64,000 nt of DNA from ZC4RG30 sp046047615 (GCA_046047615.1 JBJOHO010000021.1:35364-99363); one strand, 5' to 3'. Positions 31,113 to 40,999 are shown, counted from the stretch's first letter. Numbers and translations: made by a program. The notes: a model not told the origin generated them from the sequence alone.

Positions 31113-32963
31113 TCAGCCTGCGCCGCCGTCCCAGCCGCACTGCTTGCCGGCGTTCTTCTGCTTCAGCCAGCCCATGAGCGGCTGGAAGTAGTCGATGATC
31201 GCCGTGGCGTCCATCTCCCGCGTCCCGGTCAGCTTCTCGAGCGTCTCCTGCCAGGGCCGGCTGGCGCCGGCCTGCATCATGGCCCAGAAGCGCTCGCCGG
31301 CCTCCTTGTTGCCGTAGACCGAACACTCGTGCAGCGGGCCCTTGTGGCCGGCCGCCTCGCAGAGCGCACGGTGGAACTGGAACTGCAGGATGAAGGCCAG
31401 GAAGTACCGCGTGTAGGGTGTGTTGCCCGGGATGTGGTACTTGGCGCCGGCGTCGAACTCGGCCTCGCTGCGCTCCACGGGGGGCACGACGCCCTGGTAT
31501 TGCCGGCGCAAGGCCCACCAGGCCTTGTTGTAGTCCTCCGGCTTGACCTGCCCTGAAAACACCTGCCAGCGCCACTGGTCGATCAGCTTGCCGAAGGGCA
31601 GGAAGGCGATCTTGTCGGCCGCCTGGCGCATCTGCTCATTGAGCAAGGCTTCCTGCGAGGGCTTTGCCGCGGGCGCCAGGCCGATCTGGTGCAGGTAGCC
31701 GGGCGTCATCGACAGCAGCACCGTATCGCCGATCGCCTCGTGGAAGCCATCGTGCGCACCGCCCTGGAACAGCGTGCTCTGGTCCTTGTAGGCCAGGTCG
31801 TAATAGACGTGGCCCAGCTCATGGTAGACGGTGCCGAGTTCCTCGCCGGTGGGCACGATGCACTGCTTGATGCGCACGTCCTCGCCACCATCCATCTGCC
31901 AGGCGCTGGCATGGCAGACCACCTCGCGGTCGCGCGGCCGCGTCAGCATCGAACGCTCCCAGAAGGTCTTCGGCAGCGACGGCATGCCCAGCGAGGTGTA
32001 GAAGCTCTCCGCCGAGCGCGTCATGCGCACCGCATCGTACTTCTGCGCCTGCAGCGCCGTGTCGAGGTTGGGCGCGGCGACGGCAGGGTAGGGCTTGAGG
32101 ATGTCCTCGTAGATGTTGTTCCACTGCTGGCCCCACAGGTTGCCGAGCAGTTGCACCGGTATCGGCTGGCCGGCCGGTACCTGCTCCGCGCCATATTTCG
32201 CGGCCAGGCGATCACGCGCATAGCAGTGCAACTCGTCGTACAGCGGCTTGACCTGCTGCCACAGACGCTCGGCCTCGGCCTCGAACTCGGCGGGGCTCAT
32301 GTCGTAGCCGGAGCGCCACATGGCGCCGAGGTCCGCATAGCCCAGTTCGCGCGCACCCTCGTTGGCCAGTTCGACGAATCGCGTGTACTCGTCGCGGCTG
32401 CCCCGGGCGGCATCGTGCCAACCCACCCAGTACTCCCTGAGCTTCACGGGATCCCGGCTGTCGGCGATCACGGCCGAGATCTCATCGATGTTGCGGCAGT
32501 CCTGCGCCGCGGCACCGTCCAGACAGTATTTCGCCGACCCGTAGGCGGCCTCGAGGCCGGCCGCGAGCGTCGCCAGCTCCGAGCGCTTGGCGGCGTCGTT
32601 GGGCGCCGGAGCCGACACGCCCAGCTTCAGGAGCTGCAGCGCGCGTGCCGTGCGCCCGTCCATCGGCTTGCCTTCGAACGCCTTGGCCTGCTCGACGGTC
32701 TGGCTGAAATAGGCCAGGTAACGCTCGTTGGCCTTGGCGCTGAGCAGTTGTGTGTCCTGGGTGATGTAGGTCGCCTGCACCCAGCTGGCCGCACTGACTT
32801 CCTTGCCCAGTTCCCGCAGTTCCGTCTCGACGCGCGCGACGAAGCTCGCGGCGTCCTTTTCCGCGGGCCTGTTCGGGTCGGGCGTGCAGGCCGCCAGGCC
32901 CGCCAGCGCGAGTGTGACGGCAGTGGCGATCGCGGTACGGCGGAACAGGCGTTGCGGTGTCAT
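31113..32963 (-). CDS. M2-family peptidyl-dipeptidase (ACE-like), lipoprotein
   Basis: A 616-residue zinc carboxydipeptidase related to angiotensin-converting enzyme. The zinc motif HELGH lies near residue 383 (YHELGHVYYDLAYK), with the third ligand Glu in HEAIGDTVLLS. C-terminal SGQVKPEDYNKAWWALRRQYQGV and PYTRYFLAFILQFQFHRALC are conserved M2 segments. The N-terminus has a lipoprotein signal (LALAGLAAC), so it sits in the envelope and probably trims peptides for nutrition. The ATG at 32963 has GGAGG 6 bases upstream; the TTG at 32981 is rejected. It is monocistronic and convergent with the DUF1761 gene. Confidence 0.93.
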   Translation of the reverse strand: MTPQRLFRRTAIATAVTLALAGLAACTPDPNRPAEKDAASFVARVETELRELGKEVSAASWVQATYITQDTQLLSAKANERYLAYFSQTVEQAKAFEGKPMDGRTARALQLLKLGVSAPAPNDAAKRSELATLAAGLEAAYGSAKYCLDGAAAQDCRNIDEISAVIADSRDPVKLREYWVGWHDAARGSRDEYTRFVELANEGARELGYADLGAMWRSGYDMSPAEFEAEAERLWQQVKPLYDELHCYARDRLAAKYGAEQVPAGQPIPVQLLGNLWGQQWNNIYEDILKPYPAVAAPNLDTALQAQKYDAVRMTRSAESFYTSLGMPSLPKTFWERSMLTRPRDREVVCHASAWQMDGGEDVRIKQCIVPTGEELGTVYHELGHVYYDLAYKDQSTLFQGGAHDGFHEAIGDTVLLSMTPGYLHQIGLAPAAKPSQEALLNEQMRQAADKIAFLPFGKLIDQWRWQVFSGQVKPEDYNKAWWALRRQYQGVVPPVERSEAEFDAGAKYHIPGNTPYTRYFLAFILQFQFHRALCEAAGHKGPLHECSVYGNKEAGERFWAMMQAGASRPWQETLEKLTGTREMDATAIIDYFQPLMGWLKQKNAGKQCGWDGGAG

Positions 32964-33054
32964 CGGCAGCCTCCGTGGCAAGCGAGCCGGCAGTCTGGCG
33001 CCGGCGAGAACCGCACTCTAGCGCCGCCGCGGTCGCGACGGGTATGTTCCGGGC

Positions 33055-33519
33055 ATGGCCACGCTGCGATTCACCCTCGACGGTACGGCCGTCGAAACCG
33101 ACGCCCCGGGCGACACGCCGCTGCTCTACGTGCTGCGCGACCGTTTCGGCCTCGACAACCCCCGCTTCGGCTGCGGCCTCGCGCAATGCGGCGCCTGCAC
33201 CGTCCACCTGGATGGAGCGCCGCTGCGCAGCTGTGTCACGCCGGTCTCGGTTGTGGCGGGACACGCCGTGACCACCCTGCGTGGCCTCGGTACGCCGGAC
33301 AACCCACACCCGGTGCAGCAGGCCTTCATCGACGAGCAGGTGCCGCAGTGTGGCTACTGCACCAATGGTTGGGTCATGACCGCGGCCGCCCTGGTCGCGC
33401 AGCAGCCGAGGCCCACGGATGCGCAGCTGAAGGCCGGCCTCGCCGGTCTGCAGTGCCGCTGTGGCACGCATTACTCCCTCCTCAAGGCCGTGCGTCGGGC
33501 CCGGGATGCGATGCCATGA
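33055..33519 (+). CDS. Ior-type [2Fe-2S] subunit of a molybdenum hydroxylase
   Basis: A 154-residue two-cluster iron-sulfur subunit of the xanthine oxidase family, like isoquinoline 1-oxidoreductase alpha. A plant-ferredoxin domain (FGCGLAQCGACTVHLDGAPLRSC) is followed by the helical domain with CGYCTNGWVM and CRCGTH, giving eight cysteines for two [2Fe-2S] centres. It passes electrons from the Mo subunit encoded immediately downstream, whose start overlaps its stop (ATGA). There is no FAD subunit, as in Ior-type enzymes that use a cytochrome acceptor. It has no signal of its own, so it is presumably exported with its Tat-signal partner. Confidence 0.93.
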   Translation: MATLRFTLDGTAVETDAPGDTPLLYVLRDRFGLDNPRFGCGLAQCGACTVHLDGAPLRSCVTPVSVVAGHAVTTLRGLGTPDNPHPVQQAFIDEQVPQCGYCTNGWVMTAAALVAQQPRPTDAQLKAGLAGLQCRCGTHYSLLKAVRRARDAMP

Positions 33520-35834
33520 CGGCGCTGCACATGAACCGCCGCGAATGGCTGTTGTCTGCCGGCGCACTGGTGGTGGGCGTCGCTGCAGCGCCGGCAGCCG
33601 TTCTAGCGCAGCAGCAGGGCGCGTCAGCGGCGCCGGCACTGCCGGCCGGTCCAGATCCCGGACAGCTGGACTCGTGGATCGCCGTGCTGGCCGACGGCAG
33701 CGTGCAGGCCGCGTTCGGCAAGATGGACATGGGCCATGGCCTGGAGGTTGCCATCGCCCAGGTGGTCGCCGAGGAACTCGACGTGGCCTTGGCCAGCGTC
33801 ACCGTGGTGATGGGTGACACCGCACGCACCTGCAACCAGGGCGGTGCGTCGGGCAGTACGGGCATCCAGATGGGCGCGCGGCCCCTGCGCAACGCTGCGG
33901 CCGAGGCGCGGCGGCTGCTGCTCGAGGCTGCAGCCCGGGAGCTGGCCGTCAGCGTCGGCTCGCTGCAGGTGCAGGACGGGATCGTGCGCAGCACCATCGA
34001 CCCGGCGCGCCAGGTCAGTTACGCGCAACTCGTGGGCGGGAAACGTTTTGCTGCGCCGGTGCAATGGAATGGGGTCGTCGGCAATGGCATGGACGTGCGC
34101 GGCCAGGCGACGCCCAAGCCCCGTGATGCCTATCGCCTCGTCGGCCAGTCCGTGCCGCGGCGTGACCTGGAGGGCAAGGTTTTCGGCACCAGTCCCTTTG
34201 TCACGGACATCCGCGTGCCCGGCCTGCTGCACGCGCGCATGGTCCGCCCGCCGCGTCTCGGTGCGACGCTGGCCACGGTGGACGAGTCGTCCATCCGCCG
34301 GTGGCCCGCCGCACGCGTGGTGCGCGAAGGCGATTTCCTCGCTGTCGTCGCCGACGACGAGTGGAGTGCCGTGCAGGCCTCGCGTGCGCTGCGTGTGGAA
34401 TGGACTGGCGGTCTGCCGCGGCCGCTGCCCGGCGATGCGGGGCTGCACGAGTGGCTGCGTTCGGCGCCGGTCCAGCGCCGCGAAGAGGTGGTGAAGAGTC
34501 CTGAGGTCGATGGCTTGCTGGCCACGCCCGGCGCGCGCGTCATCAGCGCCGAGTACGAGTGGCCGCTGCAGTCGCACGCCAGCATGGGGCCGGCCTGCGC
34601 CGTGGCCGATGTCCGCGCGGACCGCGCGACCGTCTGGACCGGTTCGCAGAAGCCTCATGCGGTGCGTGACGGCGTGGCCAAGCTGCTGGGCCTGTCAGCC
34701 GAGGCCGTGCGCGCGATCTGGGTGCCCGGTCCTGGATCCTATGGCCGCAACGATGCCGGCGATGCCGGTCAGGACGCGGCCTGGCTGTCGAAGCGCCTCG
34801 GTCGACCCGTGCGCGTCCAGTACATGCGCCATGAGGGCACCGGCTGGGATCCGAAGGGACCGGCCTGTGTCCATCGCGCGCGCGCCACGCTGGCCGCCGA
34901 CGGGCGCATTGCCGCCTATGAGTTCGTCGCCCGTGGGCTCTCGCGCACCGACGTGTCGTTCAACGAGGCGGACCCGGCGGACAGCCTGGCGGCGCAGGCG
35001 CTGGGCGATCCCGGACGTCCGCAGCCCGGCCTGGGTGTGCCTGCGGAGGCCTATGGCATCGCCCACAAGCGGTATGCCTGGGAGACCGTGGCGTCGCTGG
35101 GCGGCCGCTACTCGCCATTGCGCACCTCGCACCTGCGCGACCCGGTGGGTCCGGAAGTGCATTTCGGCAGCGAGCAGTTCATCGACGAGCTCGCCCATGC
35201 CGCGGGCGCGGATCCTGTGGCGTTCCGCCTGCGCCATCTCGCCGACGCGCCCCGCGATGCGGCCGTGCTGCGGGCCGTCGCCGACAAGGCGGGCTGGCAG
35301 GTTCCAGTGGCAGCGCAGAGGGCGCAGCGCCTGCGTGAGGGCGGCGTCCTGCAGGGTCGCGGCGTCGCCTATGCCCAGCGCGCGGGCACCATCGTTGCCG
35401 TGGTCGCGGAGGTCGAGGTGGAGCCCGCCAGCGGCCGCGTGCGCGTGCCACGCGTCACCGTGGCCCACGATTGCGGTCTCGTGGTGAACCCGCGCGGCCT
35501 GGTGCAGACCATCGAGGGCAACGTGGTGCAGGGCCTGTCGCGGATCCTGTTCGAGGAGGTGCGCTTCGACCACGAGAGCGTCCGCAGCGTCGACTGGGCG
35601 ACCTATCCCATCCTCGGCATCGACGACTGCCCCGACCACATCGACGTGGTGCTGCTCGACAGCACGCAGGCGCCGCCCAGCGGCGCCGGCGAGCCGACGC
35701 TGCGCGTCGTGCCGGCGGCGGTGGCCAATGCGTTCTTTGCGGCCACCGGGGTCCGGCTGCGCCGCGCGCCGTTCACGCCGGAGCGCGTGCGCGCTGCGCT
35801 GGCCAAGGCTCCGGGCGCGGCGGGGAACCGGTAA
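33516..35834 (+). CDS. Ior-type molybdopterin-binding subunit (aldehyde/N-heterocycle oxidoreductase)
   Basis: A 772-residue large subunit of an Ior-like molybdenum hydroxylase. The N-terminus MNRREWLLSAGAL is a twin-arginine signal, indicating periplasmic export as a folded complex. FGKMDMGHG and GGASGSTGIQMG contact the cofactor. GSYGRNDAGDAGQDAAWLSK and the C-terminal GAGEPTLRVVPAA with the catalytic Glu are family landmarks. Members oxidise aldehydes, isoquinoline or nicotinate; the substrate cannot be predicted here. No XdhC/CoxI-like maturation gene is adjacent. The ATG at 33516 overlaps the small-subunit stop. Transcription probably ends before ygiQ, 42 bases on, but no hairpin is seen. 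Confidence 0.92.
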   Translation: MTALHMNRREWLLSAGALVVGVAAAPAAVLAQQQGASAAPALPAGPDPGQLDSWIAVLADGSVQAAFGKMDMGHGLEVAIAQVVAEELDVALASVTVVMGDTARTCNQGGASGSTGIQMGARPLRNAAAEARRLLLEAAARELAVSVGSLQVQDGIVRSTIDPARQVSYAQLVGGKRFAAPVQWNGVVGNGMDVRGQATPKPRDAYRLVGQSVPRRDLEGKVFGTSPFVTDIRVPGLLHARMVRPPRLGATLATVDESSIRRWPAARVVREGDFLAVVADDEWSAVQASRALRVEWTGGLPRPLPGDAGLHEWLRSAPVQRREEVVKSPEVDGLLATPGARVISAEYEWPLQSHASMGPACAVADVRADRATVWTGSQKPHAVRDGVAKLLGLSAEAVRAIWVPGPGSYGRNDAGDAGQDAAWLSKRLGRPVRVQYMRHEGTGWDPKGPACVHRARATLAADGRIAAYEFVARGLSRTDVSFNEADPADSLAAQALGDPGRPQPGLGVPAEAYGIAHKRYAWETVASLGGRYSPLRTSHLRDPVGPEVHFGSEQFIDELAHAAGADPVAFRLRHLADAPRDAAVLRAVADKAGWQVPVAAQRAQRLREGGVLQGRGVAYAQRAGTIVAVVAEVEVEPASGRVRVPRVTVAHDCGLVVNPRGLVQTIEGNVVQGLSRILFEEVRFDHESVRSVDWATYPILGIDDCPDHIDVVLLDSTQAPPSGAGEPTLRVVPAAVANAFFAATGVRLRRAPFTPERVRAALAKAPGAAGNR

Positions 35835-35876
35835 ACTCCGCCGGGCCATCCTGCCTGTCCTGCCCTGGACCTGACC

Positions 35877-38081
35877 GTGCCCCCGTCGACGGCCCCCGAT
35901 CTCCTGCCCGTTCCGCTGGCGCCGCTGGTGCCGCCGCGGCGCGCGCCTGCGCCTTTCCTGCCCATGACGCGTGCCGAGAGGGATGCGCTGGGCTGGGACC
36001 AGTGCGACATCATCATCGTTTCCGGCGATGCCTACGTCGACCATCCCAGCTTCGGCATGGCGATCATCGGCCGGCTGCTGGAGTCGCAGGGTTTCCGCGT
36101 CGGCATCCTCGCGCAGCCGGCCTGGCAGGGGCCGGAGGCGTTCCGCGAACTGGGCCGGCCGCGGCTGTTCTTCGGCATCACGGCCGGGAACATGGACTCG
36201 ATGGTCAACCGCTACACCTCGGACAAGCGCATCCGCAGCGACGATGCCTACACGCCGGGAGGCGAGGCCGGCCGGCGGCCGGACCGTTCGGTGATCGTCT
36301 ACGCGCAGCGCGCCCGCGAAGCCTACCGCGACGTGCCGGTCGTCATCGGCGGCATCGAGGCCTCACTGCGCCGCATTGCCCACTACGACTACTGGTCGGA
36401 GAAAGTGCGGCGTTCGATCCTGCTCGATGCCAAGGCGGACCTGCTGGTCTATGGCAACGCGGAGCGGGCGATCGTCGACATCGCGCGGCGTCTTGATGCG
36501 GGCGAGGAGATCGGCCGCATCACCGACCTGCGCGGCACGGCCTTCCTGCGCCGCGCCCATGGCGCCGACTACATCGAGATCGACTCCACGCACCTCGACG
36601 CGCCGGGCCGCATCGATCCGCCCATCGACCCCTACGCCATGGAGCCGGTGGTCCCCAAGGATGCCGAGGCCCCCGCCTGCAAGACGGGTGAGCCCGCCGC
36701 GCCGGCTGCTGCGGACAAGGTGGTGCGCTTCCGGCGCGCCGTGCGCAGCAGCGAGCGTGACCGCAGCGTGATCCGCCTGCCGGCCTTCGAGCAGGTGGTC
36801 GACGACCCGGTCATGTATGCGCACGCTTCGCGCGTGCTGCACCTCGAGGCCAACCCGCACAATGCCCGTGCCCTGGTGCAGCGCCATGGCAACGCCGACG
36901 TGTGGCTCAACCCGCCCCCGGTCCCGCTGGCCACGCCCGAGATGGACCTGGTCTACGAGCTGCCCTACCAGCGGCGGCCGCATCCGTTCTATGCCGATGC
37001 GGAGATCCCTGCGTACAAGATGATCCGCTTCAGCATCGCCATCCAGCGCGGCTGTTTCGGCGGCTGCAGCTTCTGTTCAATCACTGAACACGAAGGCCGG
37101 ATCATCCAGAACCGCAGCGAGGGCTCGATCCTCAAGGAGATCGAGACCATCCGCGACAGCGTGCCCGGCTTCACCGGCGTGATCTCCGACCTCGGCGGAC
37201 CGACGGCGAACATGTACCGCATCGCCTGCAAGAGCCGCGAGATCGAGAAGAACTGCCGGCTGCCGTCCTGCGTCTACCCCGGCGTGTGCTCGAACCTCAA
37301 CACCGACCACACGCCGCTGATCGAGCTCTACCGCAAGGCGCGTGCGCTGCCCGGCATCAAGAAGGTGCTGATCGCTTCGGGTGTCCGCTACGACCTGGCC
37401 ATCGAGTCGCCCGAGTACGTGAAGGAACTTGCGCAGCACCACGTCGGCGGCTACCTGAAGATCGCGCCGGAGCATGTGCGCGAGGGGCCGCTGTCGAAGA
37501 TGATGAAGCCGGGGATAGGCACCTACCACCGGTTCAAGGAACTGTTCGACCGCTACTCGAAGGAGGCCGGCAAGGAGCAGTACCTCATCCCCTACTTCAT
37601 CGCGGCGCATCCCGGCACGACCGACGAGGACATGCTCGAGCTGGCGATCTGGCTCAAGAAGAACGGCTTCCGCGCCGACCAGGTGCAGGCCTTCCTGCCC
37701 TCGCCGATGGCCTCGGCCACCGCGATGTACCACAGCGGCAAGAACCCGCTGCGCCGCGTGACGCGCGACAGCGAGAACGTGCCGATCCCGCGCGGCATGA
37801 ACCAGCGGCGCCTGCACAAGGCCTTCCTGCGTTACCACGATCCCAACAACTGGCCGCTGCTGCGCGAGGCGCTGCGGCGCATGGGCCGCGCCAACCTCAT
37901 TGGCAACAGCCCGCAGCACCTCATCCCGTCCTACCAGCCGAAGGGTACCGGCGAGGCCGCCGAAGGCCGACGCACCGGGCACAAGCACGGTGTCCAGGGC
38001 ACGCCCGGGCGGATCCGCACCCAGCACACGGGCCTGCCCAGGACGCCCCGGGCCCCCGGTGCAGCGAAGGGCAAGCGCTGA
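35877..38081 (+). CDS. ygiQ: YgiQ-family radical SAM protein
   Basis: A 734-residue radical SAM protein of the UPF0313/YgiQ family. The N-terminal B12-binding-like region holds APFLPMTRAERDALGWDQCDIIIVSGDAYVDHPSFG. The cluster motif CFGGCSFC (C-x3-C-x2-C) is near residues 393-400, followed by GVISDLGGPTANMY and AHPGTTDEDMLELAIWL. The basic C-terminal tail is variable. The biological reaction is unknown. The start is GTG at 35877, matching the length of E. coli YgiQ (739); the next ATG (35964) would delete conserved residues. The stop abuts the DUF423 start. Confidence 0.92.
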   Translation: MPPSTAPDLLPVPLAPLVPPRRAPAPFLPMTRAERDALGWDQCDIIIVSGDAYVDHPSFGMAIIGRLLESQGFRVGILAQPAWQGPEAFRELGRPRLFFGITAGNMDSMVNRYTSDKRIRSDDAYTPGGEAGRRPDRSVIVYAQRAREAYRDVPVVIGGIEASLRRIAHYDYWSEKVRRSILLDAKADLLVYGNAERAIVDIARRLDAGEEIGRITDLRGTAFLRRAHGADYIEIDSTHLDAPGRIDPPIDPYAMEPVVPKDAEAPACKTGEPAAPAAADKVVRFRRAVRSSERDRSVIRLPAFEQVVDDPVMYAHASRVLHLEANPHNARALVQRHGNADVWLNPPPVPLATPEMDLVYELPYQRRPHPFYADAEIPAYKMIRFSIAIQRGCFGGCSFCSITEHEGRIIQNRSEGSILKEIETIRDSVPGFTGVISDLGGPTANMYRIACKSREIEKNCRLPSCVYPGVCSNLNTDHTPLIELYRKARALPGIKKVLIASGVRYDLAIESPEYVKELAQHHVGGYLKIAPEHVREGPLSKMMKPGIGTYHRFKELFDRYSKEAGKEQYLIPYFIAAHPGTTDEDMLELAIWLKKNGFRADQVQAFLPSPMASATAMYHSGKNPLRRVTRDSENVPIPRGMNQRRLHKAFLRYHDPNNWPLLREALRRMGRANLIGNSPQHLIPSYQPKGTGEAAEGRRTGHKHGVQGTPGRIRTQHTGLPRTPRAPGAAKGKR

Positions 38082-38453
38082 ATGAGCAGCACGCGCGTCA
38101 TCGCCCTGGCCGCGGTGCTCATGGCCGCAGGCATCGTCGTCGGTGCGCTGGCCTCGCATGCGCTGCGCGGCGTGCTCGAACCGCGGCAACTCGAGTCCCT
38201 GCACACGGCGGTCCACTACCAGCTGTTCAACGCGCTGGGGCTGATGCTGGTGGGTGCGATGATGCACCTGGGCGTTGCGAAGGACCTCGGGTGGGTGGCC
38301 GCCGGTCTGGTCGCCGGCATCGTCTGCTTCAGCGGCGGCATCTACCTGATGCTGGCGGGAGCGCCGCGCGCACTGGGCCTGGTCACCCCGCTGGGTGGCC
38401 TGCTGCTGATCGCCAGCTGGCTGGGGCTGGCAGCGCTCTTGTGGCGGCGGTAG
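38082..38453 (+). CDS. DUF423 (YgdD-like) membrane protein
   Basis: A 123-residue inner-membrane protein with four predicted helices. VVGALASHALRGVL, LHTAVHYQLFNALGLM and CFSGGIYLMLAG are signature segments of DUF423/YgdD. Function is unknown. Its ATG directly follows the ygiQ TGA, so the two are cotranscribed. It is convergent with the hydrolase gene 25 bases on; no terminator-like hairpin is evident between them. Confidence 0.9.
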   Translation: MSSTRVIALAAVLMAAGIVVGALASHALRGVLEPRQLESLHTAVHYQLFNALGLMLVGAMMHLGVAKDLGWVAAGLVAGIVCFSGGIYLMLAGAPRALGLVTPLGGLLLIASWLGLAALLWRR

Positions 38454-38478
38454 CCCGCCCGGACAGGCCAGGGCTGCG

Positions 38479-39333
38479 TCAGGGTGACGCGCTGCGCAGG
38501 AACGCCAGCAGGTCCTCGAAGGCCTGCCGTGCCGCGACCCCTGCCGGGCTGTCGTCCGCTATCCGGAATTCCTTCGTGTAGGTCGCATGCGGGCGCTGGC
38601 CCAGCGCGTTGCGGCCGTCCACGTGGCCATATTCGCGCAAGGTGAGACCAGCGGCCGGCAAGGCCGCGGCCAGCGCCTGCAGCTTGTCCGGCGGGCAGAG
38701 GCGGTCTGCCGCGCAGCGCACCGCCAGCAGCTTCGCCTCGCCTCGCGCCAGACGCGCAGCGGCGCCGAGCAGGTCCGCGGCCGACACGTTGAGCGCCCGC
38801 GCTGATGCGCTGCCGCCCATGCCAAGCAGGTGGTACCGCCATGACAGCGGGACGGACGGCTGGGCCGCCACAGCGGCGCGGACCCCGGGCTCCAGCAGCA
38901 GCGGGATGACGAAGGCGCCCGTGATGCACATGCCGATGGCGCTTACTGCGGCGGCGCTGTTGTCCGCGGCGATGCGCCCCGCGAGCGCACGCAGCCAGTC
39001 GGTCACCGGTGCGCTCGTGCCGGCCCGCAGCCGCGCAAACTCGCGCGAGACGCACAGCTTTGCCAGGTTGCGCAGCGGCGCGCGTGCGCCCAAGGGGCCG
39101 AACAGCCACGGCAAGTACACCTGGAACCCTTGGGCAGCCAGGCGTTCCACGAACAGCAGCAGGCCGGGGGCGATGCCTGGCAGCTCCTGCAACACCAGCA
39201 CCGGTGGATGATCGCGGTCCCCCCTGCGGAACACCCAGTGCGCGCCGGGAGCGGCCTCGAAGCGGAAACAGTCGAAGCCGGGCAGGCTCGGCGCCTCATC
39301 CTGGGCGATCGGTCCGGGGGGTGGATCGCGCAT
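38479..39333 (-). CDS. Dienelactone-hydrolase-like alpha/beta hydrolase
   Basis: A 284-residue alpha/beta hydrolase. VLVLQELPGIAPGLLLF, with the Glu characteristic of dienelactone hydrolases, and AIGMCITGAFVIPLL with a Cys nucleophile (G-x-C-x-x-G) place it in that family. The His may be in the C-terminal RPHATYTKEF. It is longer than the hydrolase at 796-1479 and only distantly similar to it. The ATG at 39333 is chosen (MRDPPPG); ATG 39360 would add nine residues and neither has a strong binding site. It lies 110 bases downstream of the carotenoid oxygenase on the same strand. The substrate is unknown. Confidence 0.78.
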   Translation of the reverse strand: MRDPPPGPIAQDEAPSLPGFDCFRFEAAPGAHWVFRRGDRDHPPVLVLQELPGIAPGLLLFVERLAAQGFQVYLPWLFGPLGARAPLRNLAKLCVSREFARLRAGTSAPVTDWLRALAGRIAADNSAAAVSAIGMCITGAFVIPLLLEPGVRAAVAAQPSVPLSWRYHLLGMGGSASARALNVSAADLLGAAARLARGEAKLLAVRCAADRLCPPDKLQALAAALPAAGLTLREYGHVDGRNALGQRPHATYTKEFRIADDSPAGVAARQAFEDLLAFLRSASP

Positions 39334-39443
39334 GTTTGACACCTGTGCATGATGCGTCATGCAGGGCTTGGCCCGGGATACCGGGCCGAGCTTCAGCCAG
39401 ACGGTGGCGCACTTGCTGCGCCGTGGCATGGGCGCTTTCTGAC

Positions 39444-40913
39444 TCAGCGCTGCCGCGACGCGGCCATCTGCGCGCCGCTGACCCACCACCCGTGCACCTG
39501 CGGCCGCAGGGCCACCGGCATGCGCACCCGCGCCACCGGCGGGCCGCCAATGTTGGCGGCCTCGACGATCACCAGTTCGGACCAATGCTGCGTCGGATCG
39601 ACCTCATGGTCGACGACCAGCAGCAGCCAGCCCAGGTGGCCAGGCGTCTGCGAGGGCACGTGCACCGGTTCGTTGACCGCGATGCCGGGCCCCATCTTCA
39701 GCTGGCCGATCACCTGGCAGCTGCGCGCGTCGACGTGCAGCACCGTGTTGAAGCAGGTGCCCACCGGGCCGCCCAGGACGGGCGGGCCGAGCGTGGGGTC
39801 GAGCGTGGGCAGCCACAGGTGCTGGTAGGGCCGGCCCTGATCCACATCGCGGATGCGCGGCAGGTCGCCCGGCGGGCCGATGACGGCTTGCTGCAACTGC
39901 GCCTCCGGGTCCGCCATGTTCACGCTCCAGCGCGTCAGACCGCCCTGCAGGGTGCGCGGGTCGAGCGGCTCCTCGGGCTTGTGCATGAACGGAAAGGCGT
40001 TGGTATGGGTCAGGCAGATGTCGATGTGGACCCAGTCGCCGTCCTCGAAGGCATTGACGAAATGGAAGGCCGAGACGCCCTTGGGCCCCTTGAACCAGCG
40101 CATCTCGCCCGCGCTGCCGTAGCGGGGCATGATGCCCAGCCAGCTGTCGCCGTCCTGTTCGTGGACCCAGTGGTCGCCGCCGGCCTTCAGCCGTTCGAGG
40201 CTGGTGAGTGTCGGGAACAGCGGGAAGACGGCAAACCGCTCCGTGATGCCGAAATCATGGATGGTCGACAGATAGGGTTGCGTGAACCACTGCTCCGAGA
40301 CCAGGTTGCCGTCCTTGTCGGCGATGCAATAGCTGACTTCCGGGCTGCACAGGCCACCGGCTTCGTAGCCGAAGAAGAACATCTCCCCCGTGACCGGATC
40401 GACGCGCACATGCGCCGTCATCGTGGCCGAGCGCAGCTTGCCGCCGAAGTCGCAGGGGCCCAGCGTCTCCAGCGTGTGCGGGTTGACCTCGTAGCCGCGC
40501 GCGTCTTCCTTGGTCATGAGCAGGCGGCCCGCGTGCCATACCGGCGTGGTGTTGGCGACCGCGCGGTCGACGTCCTTCACTTCCGGCAGGTCCGTGAACG
40601 GGTTGCGGTACTTGCCGAACAGCGCCCGGCGCGCCTTGCGTTCGGCCTCGAAGCGCGGGGTGCGGACATAGCGGATGTCGTGGTCCACGGCGCCGCTCTC
40701 GATGACGAAACGGCTGACCATGCCGTCACCGGACAAGGCGATGTCATCGGCGTAGCGCGGTGGATGCGCCGGGTCCGGGACCGCGCGGAAGAACGCGCCC
40801 TGGATTTCGGCCGGGATCTGCCCTTCCACGGCGAGGTTGCGTGCGCTCCACTCCACGCCGATCGGGCGGTTGAGGCGGTTGAACTGGACGGTATCCGGGT
40901 ACGGACGGTTCAT
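39444..40913 (-). CDS. Carotenoid cleavage oxygenase family protein
   Basis: A 489-residue non-haem iron oxygenase of the RPE65/CCD family, which splits double bonds of carotenoids, apocarotenoids or stilbenes. The four iron-binding histidines are recognisable: MTAHVRVDPVTGEM, STIHDFGITE, FHFVNAFEDGDWVHI and the C-terminal VHGWWVSG. The ATG at 40913 follows AGGAA by about 10 bases. The open frame continues upstream to 41213 but loses family similarity and overlaps the divergent gene. Carotenoid synthesis genes are absent from the window. A lignostilbene-type substrate is equally possible. Confidence 0.93.
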   Translation of the reverse strand: MNRPYPDTVQFNRLNRPIGVEWSARNLAVEGQIPAEIQGAFFRAVPDPAHPPRYADDIALSGDGMVSRFVIESGAVDHDIRYVRTPRFEAERKARRALFGKYRNPFTDLPEVKDVDRAVANTTPVWHAGRLLMTKEDARGYEVNPHTLETLGPCDFGGKLRSATMTAHVRVDPVTGEMFFFGYEAGGLCSPEVSYCIADKDGNLVSEQWFTQPYLSTIHDFGITERFAVFPLFPTLTSLERLKAGGDHWVHEQDGDSWLGIMPRYGSAGEMRWFKGPKGVSAFHFVNAFEDGDWVHIDICLTHTNAFPFMHKPEEPLDPRTLQGGLTRWSVNMADPEAQLQQAVIGPPGDLPRIRDVDQGRPYQHLWLPTLDPTLGPPVLGGPVGTCFNTVLHVDARSCQVIGQLKMGPGIAVNEPVHVPSQTPGHLGWLLLVVDHEVDPTQHWSELVIVEAANIGGPPVARVRMPVALRPQVHGWWVSGAQMAASRQR

Positions 40914-40999
40914 GGCGGGAAATTCCTGGCCCAGGGCGGGCGGCATTTGCAGCGCGAACCTTAAGCGGCCACACTGCTGCCCAGCAAGCGAGCCGTGCC

